From assembly GCA_938016265.1 (NCBI GenBank), contig CALLWB010000001.1, positions 62,001 to 126,000 on the forward strand: a DNA stretch of 64,000 bases, written 5' to 3'. The stretch is from an uncultured Saprospiraceae bacterium. GTDB lineage: Bacteria; Bacteroidota; Bacteroidia; Chitinophagales; Saprospiraceae. Of this stretch, positions 9,034-17,757 are shown in pieces; the first letter of the stretch is position 1, and every line of letters begins with the position of its first letter. The position numbers were made by a program, and so were the translations under genes. Under the pieces are notes generated by a model. It was not told the DNA's origin, did no database searches, and saw only the letters and a list, made by a program, of their open reading frames with translations.

Positions 9034-9507
9034 TTAGGTGCGGTGTTCTTTTTTTATGCGATCGAGGTCTCGTTTGCTGTCCCTTTCTTTCATGGTTTGG
9101 CGTTTGTCGGTGGTTTTCTTACCTCGGGCAAGGGCGATCTCCAATTTTATGTATCCGCGATCTGAAATGTATAGTCGGTAAGGCACAATGGTGTAGCTTT
9201 TTTCCTGGACCCCTCGGAATATTTTTTTTATCTCCTTTTTATTCAACAGCAGTTTCCTTACTCTCAGTGGTTCGTGGTTATTGTAGCTGCCGAAGTTGTA
9301 TTCTGAAATGTGCATGTTTCGGACAAATATTTCATTGTTTTTGATGAAACAATAAGCCTCTTTTACATTGGCGTTGCCTTCGCGAATAGATTTCACCTCC
9401 GTACCTTTGAGCATCATTCCTGCCTCAAACATGGCCAGCATCTCATATTCGAATTTTGCCTTTCGGTTTACAATATTTATTTTTTTAGGCAGACTCTTCT
9501 TCGCCAT
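9034..9507 (-). CDS. smpB: SsrA-binding protein SmpB
   Basis: A 157-residue tmRNA-binding protein required for trans-translation rescue of stalled ribosomes. Typical features are NRKAKFEYEMLAMFEAGMML, GTEVKSIREGNANVKEAYCF, the YRLYISDRGYIKLEIALARG core, and the basic C-terminal tail (KKTTDKRQTMKERDSKRDLD) that enters the mRNA channel. Length is normal. The dipeptidase gene follows after 1 base. The ssrA RNA gene itself is not in the window. Confidence 0.96.
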   Translation of the reverse strand: MAKKSLPKKINIVNRKAKFEYEMLAMFEAGMMLKGTEVKSIREGNANVKEAYCFIKNNEIFVRNMHISEYNFGSYNNHEPLRVRKLLLNKKEIKKIFRGVQEKSYTIVPYRLYISDRGYIKLEIALARGKKTTDKRQTMKERDSKRDLDRIKKEHRT

Positions 9508-9743
9508 AATAGTATAATTAGTTTTCCTGATATACGGAGATTTGACTTCTTCGTTACGAACCTACAACAAATATTTGATTTCAAAAAGTTCCATTCGCAG
9601 ATCGAGGCATCGTCTGACAACATTGTATGCACGGTCTCTGGCAGTTTGGCCCGTTGTTTGGTTTATACCTATTACCTATCGTAATTTTCTTGACCTAGTC
9701 CGACTTTCGGAATTTATCGGTTCCTCCCTAAAATAATCAAACT

Positions 9744-10331
9744 ATGAAAAATCTATTATTGATTTTAATGCTAGTTGCTTGTGGCTTGCAAGCAAACGCC
9801 CAACGCACCGTGGTCAAGGTGAGTCCAATCAAATCTATCTTGCGAACACCAACCATGAGCGTCGAACACGCCATCACGGAACGAATTTCTGTGAATCTCC
9901 ATGGACGATATTCCTTTTTTAACAAAGGAGACGTAAATGAAGACGCTGGCCAAATTTCATTAAGGGGTTTTGGGTTTACTCCCGAAGTCCGTTTTTACTT
10001 AATCAAAAAACAAACGGCTCCTAGCGGCTTGTATGCTGGCCCTTACGCCACCACCAATTTCTACAAAATAAAATACCAGGTCCAAAATGAAAATGGCTAC
10101 GGAGCTGGAAAGGTAAAGGCTTCCATTTTCGCAACCGGTGGAATGATCGGCTATCAAGCCGTCACCAAATCTGGTGTCACGATAGACACCTTTATGGGAG
10201 TCGGATATAATATAGCTTCAGCAAATAATGTCAAAGTTAGTTATGCAGATTTTGAAGAGCAAGTGCCTATTGGGCTGAGTATTGCTGGGGTGTTACCTCG
10301 TTTTGGGTTTGCGGTTGGATATGCTTTTTAG
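9744..10331 (+). CDS. DUF3575-like outer-membrane beta-barrel protein
   Basis: A 195-residue protein with a signal peptide (cleavage probably after QANAQ) and an eight-strand-like alternating pattern ending in FAVGYAF, the terminal aromatic expected of an outer-membrane barrel. It resembles the DUF3575 family (GLYAGPYATTNFYK, ATGGMIGYQAV). Function unknown; a small porin or structural barrel is likely. A possible promoter lies upstream: TTTG at 9657-9660, 21 bases, then TAATTTTC at 9682-9689. Confidence 0.78.
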   Translation: MKNLLLILMLVACGLQANAQRTVVKVSPIKSILRTPTMSVEHAITERISVNLHGRYSFFNKGDVNEDAGQISLRGFGFTPEVRFYLIKKQTAPSGLYAGPYATTNFYKIKYQVQNENGYGAGKVKASIFATGGMIGYQAVTKSGVTIDTFMGVGYNIASANNVKVSYADFEEQVPIGLSIAGVLPRFGFAVGYAF

Positions 10332-10409
10332 GTTGTTTGTGTAGAAGTATAGGGACACGTTTTAAGTCATTGCGAAGCAAGAACGAGTCGCTCTACTCCA
10401 GAAAATTAA

Positions 10410-11708
10410 TTAAATTTTTTCCAGAATCATCGCATGTCCATGAGCTCCTCCTGCACAAGCTGCTAGCAAAGCATACTTTCCATTTTCGTGGTGGAGTCGG
10501 TTCATTGCGGTGTTGACGATACGGGATCCGGTGGCACCGAATGGATGTCCAAGGCTTAGTGATCCGCCCCATAAATTGAGCTTGTCCATGTCGACTGTGC
10601 CTACTTTGCCTGGGCGGTTGAGGTGTTCTTTGCCAAATTCATCCGACTCCAGACTTTTAATGACAGAAAGTACTTGGCCGGCAAATGCCTCGTGCAGTTC
10701 AATGACGTCCATATCTTTCAATTCTAGTCCCGCATTTTCTAGTACTTTGGGGATGGAGTAGGCTGGTCCTAGCAGTAACTCGGTTTGAGGGTCGTGCGCT
10801 GTGAAAGTATAATCCACAATTCTTGCTTTGGCAGTTAGTCCAAGCGCCTTTGCTTTTTCTTCAGCCATCAGTAATGTGACGGAGGCACCATCAGTAAGAA
10901 AGGAAGCATTTCCAGCAGTTACTGTGCCATGCGGTTTGTAAAAGGCAGGTCTTAGTTTGGCCAATCCCTCAGGGGTCGAGTCTCCACGAAATCCGTTGTC
11001 TTTTTCTACTTTTTTGAACTTCGGAGGGATTTCTGCCGGGGTGATTTCAGCGGCAAGCAGTCCAGCTTCGGTGGCTTTGGCTGCTAGTTGGTGGGAGCGC
11101 GCTGCAAAGACATCTTGTTCTTTTCGGGTGACTCCGATTCTCGCAGCTAGTCGGTCGCAATCTTGTCCCATAGTTAGCCCAGTTGACAATTCTGTAATGG
11201 AGGGTTTATCAGGTGCGAAGTCGGAAGGGCGTAAACTCAATGCAAACTTGATGCTATCAGCAAATGATTTGATTTTTTGTGATTTGAATAACTTTTTGCG
11301 CATTTTCTTTTTGAAGCCAATCGGGGTATCAGATACACTGTCCGTTCCTCCAGCAATAACAACATCTGCATCGCCGAGTCGGATCAGGTCAATCCCGTTG
11401 CTAATGGCCATGTTGGCCGAGATGCATGCGAGAGATACTGTGTTTGCAGGGATTTTATTTGGAAGTCCAGCAGCAATCATGGCTTCTCTGGCTACATTGG
11501 AGGTGGCCATTTGGTGCACGGTTGTTCCGAGGATGAGGCGATCGATTTCGTTTTTATCGAGGCCTGTTTTTTCTAGGAGGCCTTTTATTGCCATTGCTCC
11601 CAATTGGTAAGCCATAAGATCCTGGTAATCGGTTCCTGCTTTTAGGAATGGTATTCTGCAGCCTTCTACGATTACTACATTGCGACCGATTTTTTCGTTC
11701 TTGCCCAT
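10410..11708 (-). CDS. Thiolase, FadI-like acetyl-CoA acyltransferase
   Basis: A 432-residue thiolase. Nucleophile Cys95 lies in VSLACISANMAIS. The catalytic His is in GHPFGATGSRIV and the second Cys in AACAGGAHGHAMI at the C-terminus. The length and the ACISAN signature resemble FadI, the thiolase of the beta-oxidation complex, more than short acetoacetyl-CoA thiolases. A FadJ-type partner is not adjacent. It might also feed acetoacetyl-CoA into the mevalonate pathway, but its long-chain type makes beta-oxidation likelier. It stands alone. Confidence 0.9.
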   Translation of the reverse strand: MGKNEKIGRNVVIVEGCRIPFLKAGTDYQDLMAYQLGAMAIKGLLEKTGLDKNEIDRLILGTTVHQMATSNVAREAMIAAGLPNKIPANTVSLACISANMAISNGIDLIRLGDADVVIAGGTDSVSDTPIGFKKKMRKKLFKSQKIKSFADSIKFALSLRPSDFAPDKPSITELSTGLTMGQDCDRLAARIGVTRKEQDVFAARSHQLAAKATEAGLLAAEITPAEIPPKFKKVEKDNGFRGDSTPEGLAKLRPAFYKPHGTVTAGNASFLTDGASVTLLMAEEKAKALGLTAKARIVDYTFTAHDPQTELLLGPAYSIPKVLENAGLELKDMDVIELHEAFAGQVLSVIKSLESDEFGKEHLNRPGKVGTVDMDKLNLWGGSLSLGHPFGATGSRIVNTAMNRLHHENGKYALLAACAGGAHGHAMILEKI

Positions 11709-12058
11709 TGTTGTTTGTTTTATTTCCTGGAAAATTAAAATTAGTAATAATGTTATCTACTACCAAATGTTGGGTTTTATTTCGGTCTTTCTAGTGAAGT
11801 CAGCCTTGGTAGTTTTGCTTCGCAAAAGCAGTCGCTTTACTTGCTCTTTTCTTTTACCCATTCTGGGTTTAGGTCAGATGTTAGTTTGGGAGTTACTGAT
11901 GTTTCCTCCTTTCAGGATTTTTTCTAAAAGGAAGGAAGTACTCTTTGTAAAAGTTTGTTTGTTCTTTCTATTTATTGTAAATTAATGATTCGCCTGTTAT
12001 TATATCATCCTGTTTTATATTTATTGTGCATCAACTCTGATGATTCAAGGCAGTTATT
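11709..12058. other. 350-base intergenic region
   Basis: Lies between the starts of the divergent thiolase and di-haem peroxidase genes. T-rich on the plus strand. A 101-codon open frame crosses it from inside the thiolase gene but has no support. I see no convincing TTTG/TAnnTTTG pair, terminator or structured RNA. Confidence 0.5.
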
Positions 12059-13399
12059 ATGAATAAATATTTATTTTTTGTTGGCATCTGTTTTTTGATT
12101 TTTGTATTGTCCTCCAATTCGTTTGACTTTACGGGAGATCCTTATTTGCCAGCTGCGCCTTTTGATTATGAGACGGAATTGTTTCCTGACCATCTTCTGG
12201 TATCGCCATGGGGTGAAAATGACAGTACGGCATTTGATCACATCACCAACGACGGAGCTACTTTAGGGCGGGTTTTATTTTTTGATGAATTGCTTTCTGC
12301 CAATGATGATATGTCTTGTGCTACTTGCCATCGGCAGGAATTGTCGTTTTCCGACGACGTTCCATTTAGTGAAGGCGCCAATAATAATACCTTTCGAAAT
12401 TCTATGAAGTTGAATGATTTGGCGTGGAGCAGTCATGCCGCTTTTTTCTGGGACATTAGTCAGCCAGACCTCCGAACCGCAATCAAACTACCATTAGCAG
12501 ATCCTAACGAAATCGGTGCTTCAGACATCAACGTGGTTATCAATAAAATGAATGCCACCAGTTATTATCCAAATTTATTTTATCAAGCTTTTGGTACCTC
12601 ATTGATCACCGATTCTTTAATTGTCGAAGCATTGCTTCAGTTTATTGGCAGTATGACCACTTTTGAATCGAAGTTTGATAAATCGCACGATATTTTTTCC
12701 GGGGTTACCTTATCACTAGAAGAAAATAGAGGGAGAACAATTTTTGAGGCGAATTGTGAACTTTGTCATACCGATGGCAATTCTTTCAACCAGCGATTTA
12801 ATTTTGTTCATAATAATGGCCTCGTAGAAGATTCTACCGATATGGGTGTTGGAATGTTGGACAGTACCCTGTTTTTTTTATTCAAGCCTCCTAGTCTTCG
12901 GAATATTGAGCTTTCAGCACCATTCATGCACGATGGTCGATTTGCCACCTTGGAAGAGGTCATTGACCACTATGCAGAAGGTGCCATTAATAATGATTGG
13001 AATTCAGTGCCTCCAGGTGGATTTGGGTATTCTGTACAAGAGAGGGCAGATTTGCTAGCCTTCCTCAAAACACTCACCGACTATACCTTGGTCACTCATG
13101 AAAAATGGTCAGATCCCTTCGTACCACCTACAAGTAATGATCCTTCCCAAGTGGATGTTTCTGACTTGTCGTTGTTTCCTAATCCAACAGCAGATGTCCT
13201 GCAGGTTAGTTTTGACAATCGACAAAACTTGATGACCTACGTTCAAATTTTTGATGCTGGAGGTCGATTAGTCAAAAAATCCAGCGGTCATCGATCATTG
13301 ATTTCATTGAATGTTGGACATTTGCCTACTGGCAACTATGTAGCAACCATAACCCAGGAAGACGCCAATAAGTCTGCTTCGTTTGTCATCGCGCGGTAA
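12059..13399 (+). CDS. Di-haem cytochrome c peroxidase (MauG family) with T9SS sorting domain
   Basis: A 446-residue secreted protein. A signal peptide is followed by two c-type haem sites, CATCH (residues 87-91) and CELCH (233-237), in the order and spacing of bacterial di-haem peroxidases. LGRVLFFDELLSANDDMSCA and PFMHDGRFATLEEVIDHY are family-typical. The last 75 residues or so are a type A T9SS sorting domain (LSLFPNPTADVLQVSF ... FDAGGRLVKKSS ... LPTGNYVATI). The enzyme is thus exported across the outer membrane and probably attached to the surface. It may reduce peroxide or oxidise an unknown substrate. Confidence 0.92.
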   Translation: MNKYLFFVGICFLIFVLSSNSFDFTGDPYLPAAPFDYETELFPDHLLVSPWGENDSTAFDHITNDGATLGRVLFFDELLSANDDMSCATCHRQELSFSDDVPFSEGANNNTFRNSMKLNDLAWSSHAAFFWDISQPDLRTAIKLPLADPNEIGASDINVVINKMNATSYYPNLFYQAFGTSLITDSLIVEALLQFIGSMTTFESKFDKSHDIFSGVTLSLEENRGRTIFEANCELCHTDGNSFNQRFNFVHNNGLVEDSTDMGVGMLDSTLFFLFKPPSLRNIELSAPFMHDGRFATLEEVIDHYAEGAINNDWNSVPPGGFGYSVQERADLLAFLKTLTDYTLVTHEKWSDPFVPPTSNDPSQVDVSDLSLFPNPTADVLQVSFDNRQNLMTYVQIFDAGGRLVKKSSGHRSLISLNVGHLPTGNYVATITQEDANKSASFVIAR

Positions 13400-13435
13400 G
13401 CAAATACTGCATACCGATTATGATGTTCTTCAGGA

Positions 13436-13467
13436 TTTGTAAAATCCCTTTGCGCCTGCTATTTTTG
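13436..13467 (+). promoter_or_regulatory. Bacteroidota-type promoter for the PagL-like gene
   Basis: TTTG at 13436-13439, a 20-base spacer, then TATTTTTG at 13460-13467. This matches both elements and the spacing of the Bacteroidota housekeeping promoter. The ATG of the next gene begins 16 bases after the -7 element, giving a short leader. Confidence 0.7.
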
Positions 13468-13483
13468 CAGGAGATTCGAAATT

Positions 13484-14593
13484 ATGAGAATTAAATTATT
13501 ATTCATTTTTTTGCTGGGATGGACGCTTGTAGGAGAAGCACAACAGCTTGGATTTTCCTACGAACCTAATATCCATATTGGTAGCATCTTCCGACATACC
13601 TCTTCTTTCACAGCACCAATAAATGGGATGAGTATTGGGGTAGAGGTGAATACCTTGTTTCATACAACTGGAAAAAAAGAATGGCATGAATACATGGGCT
13701 ATCCCACTTTCGGCTTGGCGGTTTCCTATTTCAATTTTGGGGATCGGCAGGTGTTTGGTAGTGGATATGGGCTTATTCCTAATGTTAATTTTCGCTTTCT
13801 AAAGAGTAAGTTTGTCCATGGACAAATATGCATTGGTGCTGGTTTAGCGTTATTGGATACCCCTTTCGATATTGTTGAGAATCCACTGAATGATGCGACG
13901 AGTGCTTACTTGAATAATATTACTCGTGTGCGACTCGGCTTGGGTTGGACAATCAACAAAAATTTTGAATTACAGACTTCTGGTAGTTTTACGCATTATA
14001 GTAATGGTGCTTCCGCCCTTCCGAATCTTGGGATCAATGTGGCGGCGTTCAATCTAGGACTCCGATATACTCCTCGTCCGCTAGAAGAGAAGGATTATAA
14101 GCATTATGACAATTTTTCTGATTTTGATAAGCGCGTTCGGGTCAATCTTTATTATGGAATGGCCTTTCGGGCGACTGGCACTTCTGGTGGGCCTCAATTC
14201 CCAATTTATCTGGTGTCTGCTCATGCGAGTCGGATGTTGACTAGGGCCAATCGGTTTTCTGTAGGTATGGAGTATGAGTTTGCTGGCCATCTTTACGCTT
14301 TTATGAATCATATCGGTTTGTTCGAAACGCAGCAACAGCGAAGGAGAAATGCCTCCCGTGTGATTTTATCGATCTCTGATGAAGTAATTTGGGGGCGGAC
14401 GGCGTTCTTTATGCAAATTGGTGGATACCTGACTTCTTCCTACGGCCAGCAATTTCCGATTTTTGAAAAACTGGGGGTTCGTTACTATTTTCCGATTGCA
14501 AAAAGTCCTACCAAAATTCATCTTGGCATATATTTGAAGGCGCATAAAATTGTGGCGGAGAGTGTTACGTACGGGCTTGGCGTTTATTTTTAG
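13484..14593 (+). CDS. PagL-like lipid A deacylase (acyloxyacyl hydrolase family)
   Basis: A 369-residue outer-membrane barrel with a signal peptide (cleavage near GEAQQ). HYSNGASALPNLGINVAAFN (residues 171-190) carries the His and Ser of the PagL catalytic triad in the expected motif. PagL removes a 3-O-acyl chain from lipid A. At 369 residues it is about twice the length of Pseudomonas PagL; the second half (from about residue 215) also looks barrel-like and may extend the pore or be a second domain. A TTTG-N20-TATTTTTG promoter lies immediately upstream. Confidence 0.8.
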   Translation: MRIKLLFIFLLGWTLVGEAQQLGFSYEPNIHIGSIFRHTSSFTAPINGMSIGVEVNTLFHTTGKKEWHEYMGYPTFGLAVSYFNFGDRQVFGSGYGLIPNVNFRFLKSKFVHGQICIGAGLALLDTPFDIVENPLNDATSAYLNNITRVRLGLGWTINKNFELQTSGSFTHYSNGASALPNLGINVAAFNLGLRYTPRPLEEKDYKHYDNFSDFDKRVRVNLYYGMAFRATGTSGGPQFPIYLVSAHASRMLTRANRFSVGMEYEFAGHLYAFMNHIGLFETQQQRRRNASRVILSISDEVIWGRTAFFMQIGGYLTSSYGQQFPIFEKLGVRYYFPIAKSPTKIHLGIYLKAHKIVAESVTYGLGVYF

Positions 14594-14627
14594 TAGAAGA
14601 CTAATTTTATCTTTCGAATTCCATTAC

Positions 14628-14891
14628 ATGAGTAAATATATAATAAATCTCTTCTTTCTTCTTCTTCTGTTTTCCTGCGAAACCGTTGAAACAGTTGAAA
14701 TAGACAAGGCATTTTCAGAAATTGAAGATCACCTCAAGCAAGAAAACTATGTAGCAGTCATACAAGGTTGAGAGAATATTTTTGACAATTATGAGAAAAA
14801 GAATTGGAATTATTTTCATGCACTTGCGTTAAAAGGCCAAGCCTATTTTGCTTTAGAAGAGACTCCTCGTCCAATAAATTTCCCCATCTAA
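14628..14891 (+). pseudogene. TPR-like lipoprotein gene interrupted by an in-frame TGA
   Basis: From ATG 14628 the frame encodes a signal peptide with lipobox (FFLLLLFSC, Cys17) and a helical start, IDKAFSEIEDHLKQENYVAV. It meets TGA at 14769-14771. The same frame then continues with equally protein-like sequence (ENIFDNYEKKNWNYFHALAL, KGQAYFALEE) to TAA at 14889-14891. The pattern, with KGQAYFALEE, resembles a tetratricopeptide repeat, and the TGA stands where a Trp (TGG) would fit. This looks like a decaying or nonsense-mutated 87-codon gene rather than chance. Either a remnant of a longer protein or a sequence error. Confidence 0.55.
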
Positions 14892-14931
14892 TATTTAACC
14901 CGTATTTTCGCCGCCAGTAAAACTGAAATTT

Positions 14932-16017
14932 ATGCGAGACTATTCGAACCCCGATTTATTGATAACTGAAGATTTTGAAACCCAGGAGATTGGCTGGCAA
15001 AGTCCTTCCAATATTGCTATCATCAAGTACTGGGGAAAACACGGGGTACAACTTCCTAGAAATCCATCCATCAGTTTTACACTTTCAGCGGCACATACCA
15101 GAACGGAAGTCACCTATCATCCAAAATCAACCGCTGACAAAATCGAACTGGAGTTTTATTTTGAAGGAAAACAAAACCCCGCTTTCAGCAAAAAGATTGA
15201 AGCATTTTTGACCTCTATCCTCGATATTTTTCCGTTTTTAAGTCAGTTAAAATTGGTCGTGCATTCTAGCAATTCGTTTCCGCATTCTGCGGGGATTGCT
15301 TCTTCTGCTTCTGCTATGAGTGCTTTGTCGCTTTGCTTGTGCTCGATGGAGCAAGAATTGTTCAAGACCCTTTCTGACAGAAATGAGTTTTTAGAAAAAG
15401 CCTCCTATATTTCCCGATTGGGATCTGGTAGTGCTTGTCGGTCAGTTTATCCTACGATGGCTGCCTGGGGCGCGACTTCGCATTTAGCCGATACGTCGGA
15501 TTTGTATGCGGTGGAGTGTGGTGATCAAATCCATGATGTTTTTAAGACGTACCACGACGATATTTTATTCATAAGCAAAAAAGAAAAAAGTGTATCAAGT
15601 AGAGCTGGCCATGCGTTGATGGAAGGCAATCCGTACGCTGCTCCTCGCTACCAGCAGGCCAATGACCGATTTGGTTTGTTAATGACTGCTTTGAAAACTG
15701 GTGATATTGCTGCCTTTGGGGAGCTGGCCGAGCAAGAAGCATTGACGCTTCACGCGCTAATGATGACGAGCAATCCTGCTTATATCTTGATGACTCCGAA
15801 TAGTATGGAGGCGATTGCCCGAGTACAAAACTTTAGAAAAACCACTGACATTCCGTTGTATTTTACCTTGGATGCTGGGCCCAATTTGCATTTGTTGTAT
15901 CCCCATAGCGTGAAGGAGCCTGTTGCTAAATTTATCAAGGAGCAATTGGTGGAACTTTGTGAGGATGGTGGTTTTTTGGAGGATGCCGTTGGAGAAGGGG
16001 CTTTTCGATATTTGTAA
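14932..16017 (+). CDS. mvaD: Diphosphomevalonate decarboxylase
   Basis: A 361-residue GHMP-superfamily enzyme that converts mevalonate 5-diphosphate to isopentenyl diphosphate, the last step of the mevalonate pathway. SPSNIAIIKYWGKHGVQLPR is the hallmark N-terminus. SAGIASSASAMSALSLCL is the phosphate-binding loop, and SRLGSGSACRSVYPTMAAWG is diagnostic of the decarboxylase. HMG-CoA reductase and a GHMP kinase are encoded 27 kb downstream, so the pathway is split. Cytoplasmic, normal length. Confidence 0.94.
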   Translation: MRDYSNPDLLITEDFETQEIGWQSPSNIAIIKYWGKHGVQLPRNPSISFTLSAAHTRTEVTYHPKSTADKIELEFYFEGKQNPAFSKKIEAFLTSILDIFPFLSQLKLVVHSSNSFPHSAGIASSASAMSALSLCLCSMEQELFKTLSDRNEFLEKASYISRLGSGSACRSVYPTMAAWGATSHLADTSDLYAVECGDQIHDVFKTYHDDILFISKKEKSVSSRAGHALMEGNPYAAPRYQQANDRFGLLMTALKTGDIAAFGELAEQEALTLHALMMTSNPAYILMTPNSMEAIARVQNFRKTTDIPLYFTLDAGPNLHLLYPHSVKEPVAKFIKEQLVELCEDGGFLEDAVGEGAFRYL

Positions 16018-16084
16018 TTTTCTTGTAAACTGGGCAATTTATAGTTTGCTCCCAAGGCGCTCGGCTTTTCAATTGTTTATTTAT

Positions 16085-17644
16085 TTACTCTGGAAAATGT
16101 TGCGCGATAAATTCCAAGGCATTGGAAGAAAATACTTTTTCTGTAATCTCTGCTGCAGTGTAATCGTACATCAACTCCTTGACTTCCGCAGCGGTAAATA
16201 CCTCAAAAATATCGGTGGGTTGTTCTAGAAAATTTTGGAGATCCAGGGCCATGTTTGGCAAGGTGGCTGCCGTGTCGTAAAACTCGAAAGGCTGCACCAT
16301 TCCATCATAATCTGATCCGAGGGACAGAATATTCCATCCTGATTTTTGGCCGGTGGCTTTTACCGCATGCAGGATATTCATAGCTAGCACCTTGATGTAT
16401 ATTTCTTTTAGTTCTTGAGATCCTGGTTCTGCACTGTTGATCATTTGTGCGACTTTCTCTCCGCAGAGGCGGTACTTGTCTAGCATGATTCCTAGTATTC
16501 CGTTGGAATCGTGGATGCGCTTTATTTCTTCGTCGGCGAGGTTGACGGACCATCTATTGAAGTAGCTGTCTTTGTTTTTTCCTTTTTTGTCTTTTTTTAT
16601 AAATTCTTTGTCTTGCATGCTAAGTCCTGCGACTCCTGCGTGGCTGTAGATTAGTGGGATGGTTTCGCCGGTTTGTTTTAGGGAATCGAGGTAGCTGTAG
16701 TACCAGGTGCGGGAATCGATGCTCATGTGTTTGGCATCAAGCAATATTCTGCGTCCTTTTTCTTTGGACAATAGGGTTTTGACTACTTCTTTTCCAAGGG
16801 GGGAAATTGGCTCATCTACCCCTCGTGTCCCGCCAAATACAATCGATTGTGCTCCGGAGAATGCTCTAGCATGCCCGCCTAAACCATTCCAAAAAAAGTG
16901 ATTTATTCCAATAAAAAAAATCGGGTGTTCTAGATAATCCTGCTTCCAATTTGTCAGTGGTTTTACGCCTTTTAGTTTCCAGACATTGTCCATTACCGTT
17001 TCTCGGAAGTCATCTTTTTCGGAATCGTCATCTTTTTGCAGGGAGCGACCAAGTACGTGGCCGCCTTCAATACAAAGTACAATTCCCAATTTATCAGGAT
17101 CTTTTGCTAATCGTAGAAAGTGCTGTTTGTTCTTGACAATTTCGTAGGAGACCGACCGGCCTTCTAAGTCAACCGATTTTTTTTCTCCTTCCTTTATAAA
17201 ATCGATGTTTTCCTTTAGGATAGGAAAATAATCAATGTCTTCTTTCGAGCGCATCAAGTAGGTCGTCATGTGCATTCCACTCATACATGCCACGGTCGTC
17301 GGTCCTTTTTTCTTGATATTTAGAAATCTTGGTTTGTAAAATCCTTTTTCCATTGGAGTCATGGAGTGGCAGATAATGCCGAAGCCACCTTGCATCAGGG
17401 AGGCATAGTTTGATTGCGAATATTTGGGCACTTCACTGCTGCCATTGATCATCCACATCGCCATTTTGTCAGCACCGCATTCGTGGTCGATTTTTTCCCA
17501 CAGATTGTAGTGAACGTGATCCCTGGAATTGAAGGCCTTAATATCTGGGTGGACGTGAATATCTACCAAGGGGTAGTTGAGTTGCGAATACAAAATAGTA
17601 CTTGACAAGGTCAAGACAAGCAGGACGAGTTTTTTAGGAATCAT
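16085..17644 (-). CDS. Membrane dipeptidase-like metallohydrolase (peptidase M19)
   Basis: A 519-residue protein with a signal peptide (LVLLVLTLSSTILYSQ). It carries the N-terminal metal site VDIHVHPD (His30, His32) of the M19 amidohydrolase fold. Later family motifs are IVLCIEGGHVL, PLIYSHAGVAGL and LSLGSDYDGMVQPF. M19 enzymes hydrolyse dipeptides, including D-amino-acid-containing ones, using two zinc ions. It is longer than the usual 330-400 residues, with insertions between the motifs. Periplasmic or surface. Its end converges on mvaD with a 67-base gap. Confidence 0.85.
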   Translation of the reverse strand: MIPKKLVLLVLTLSSTILYSQLNYPLVDIHVHPDIKAFNSRDHVHYNLWEKIDHECGADKMAMWMINGSSEVPKYSQSNYASLMQGGFGIICHSMTPMEKGFYKPRFLNIKKKGPTTVACMSGMHMTTYLMRSKEDIDYFPILKENIDFIKEGEKKSVDLEGRSVSYEIVKNKQHFLRLAKDPDKLGIVLCIEGGHVLGRSLQKDDDSEKDDFRETVMDNVWKLKGVKPLTNWKQDYLEHPIFFIGINHFFWNGLGGHARAFSGAQSIVFGGTRGVDEPISPLGKEVVKTLLSKEKGRRILLDAKHMSIDSRTWYYSYLDSLKQTGETIPLIYSHAGVAGLSMQDKEFIKKDKKGKNKDSYFNRWSVNLADEEIKRIHDSNGILGIMLDKYRLCGEKVAQMINSAEPGSQELKEIYIKVLAMNILHAVKATGQKSGWNILSLGSDYDGMVQPFEFYDTAATLPNMALDLQNFLEQPTDIFEVFTAAEVKELMYDYTAAEITEKVFSSNALEFIAQHFPE

Positions 17645-17757
17645 TTCAGTCTCTTAATATCGAATTTTGAGGGAAGCGTGTATTGTATTAAGTCGCCCAA
17701 AAACTATACCAGTGGTAGGATTGGGAATTTAGTTATTCAGTTATTGAAGGGAAACAT

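Noticed and set aside
10957-11610. 217-codon open frame on the plus strand
   Set aside because: It lies wholly opposite the thiolase gene, which has all catalytic motifs; the antisense protein has no recognisable features.
11680-11985. 101-codon open frame crossing the gap upstream of the peroxidase
   Set aside because: Starts inside the thiolase gene and gives only a hydrophobic sequence expected from T-rich DNA; no start signal or family resemblance.
14628-14891. Reassignment of TGA to Trp suggested by the split gene
   Set aside because: ybeY (40576-40578) and trxA (54503-54505, followed directly by TAG) end at TGA, so TGA is a stop in this genome.
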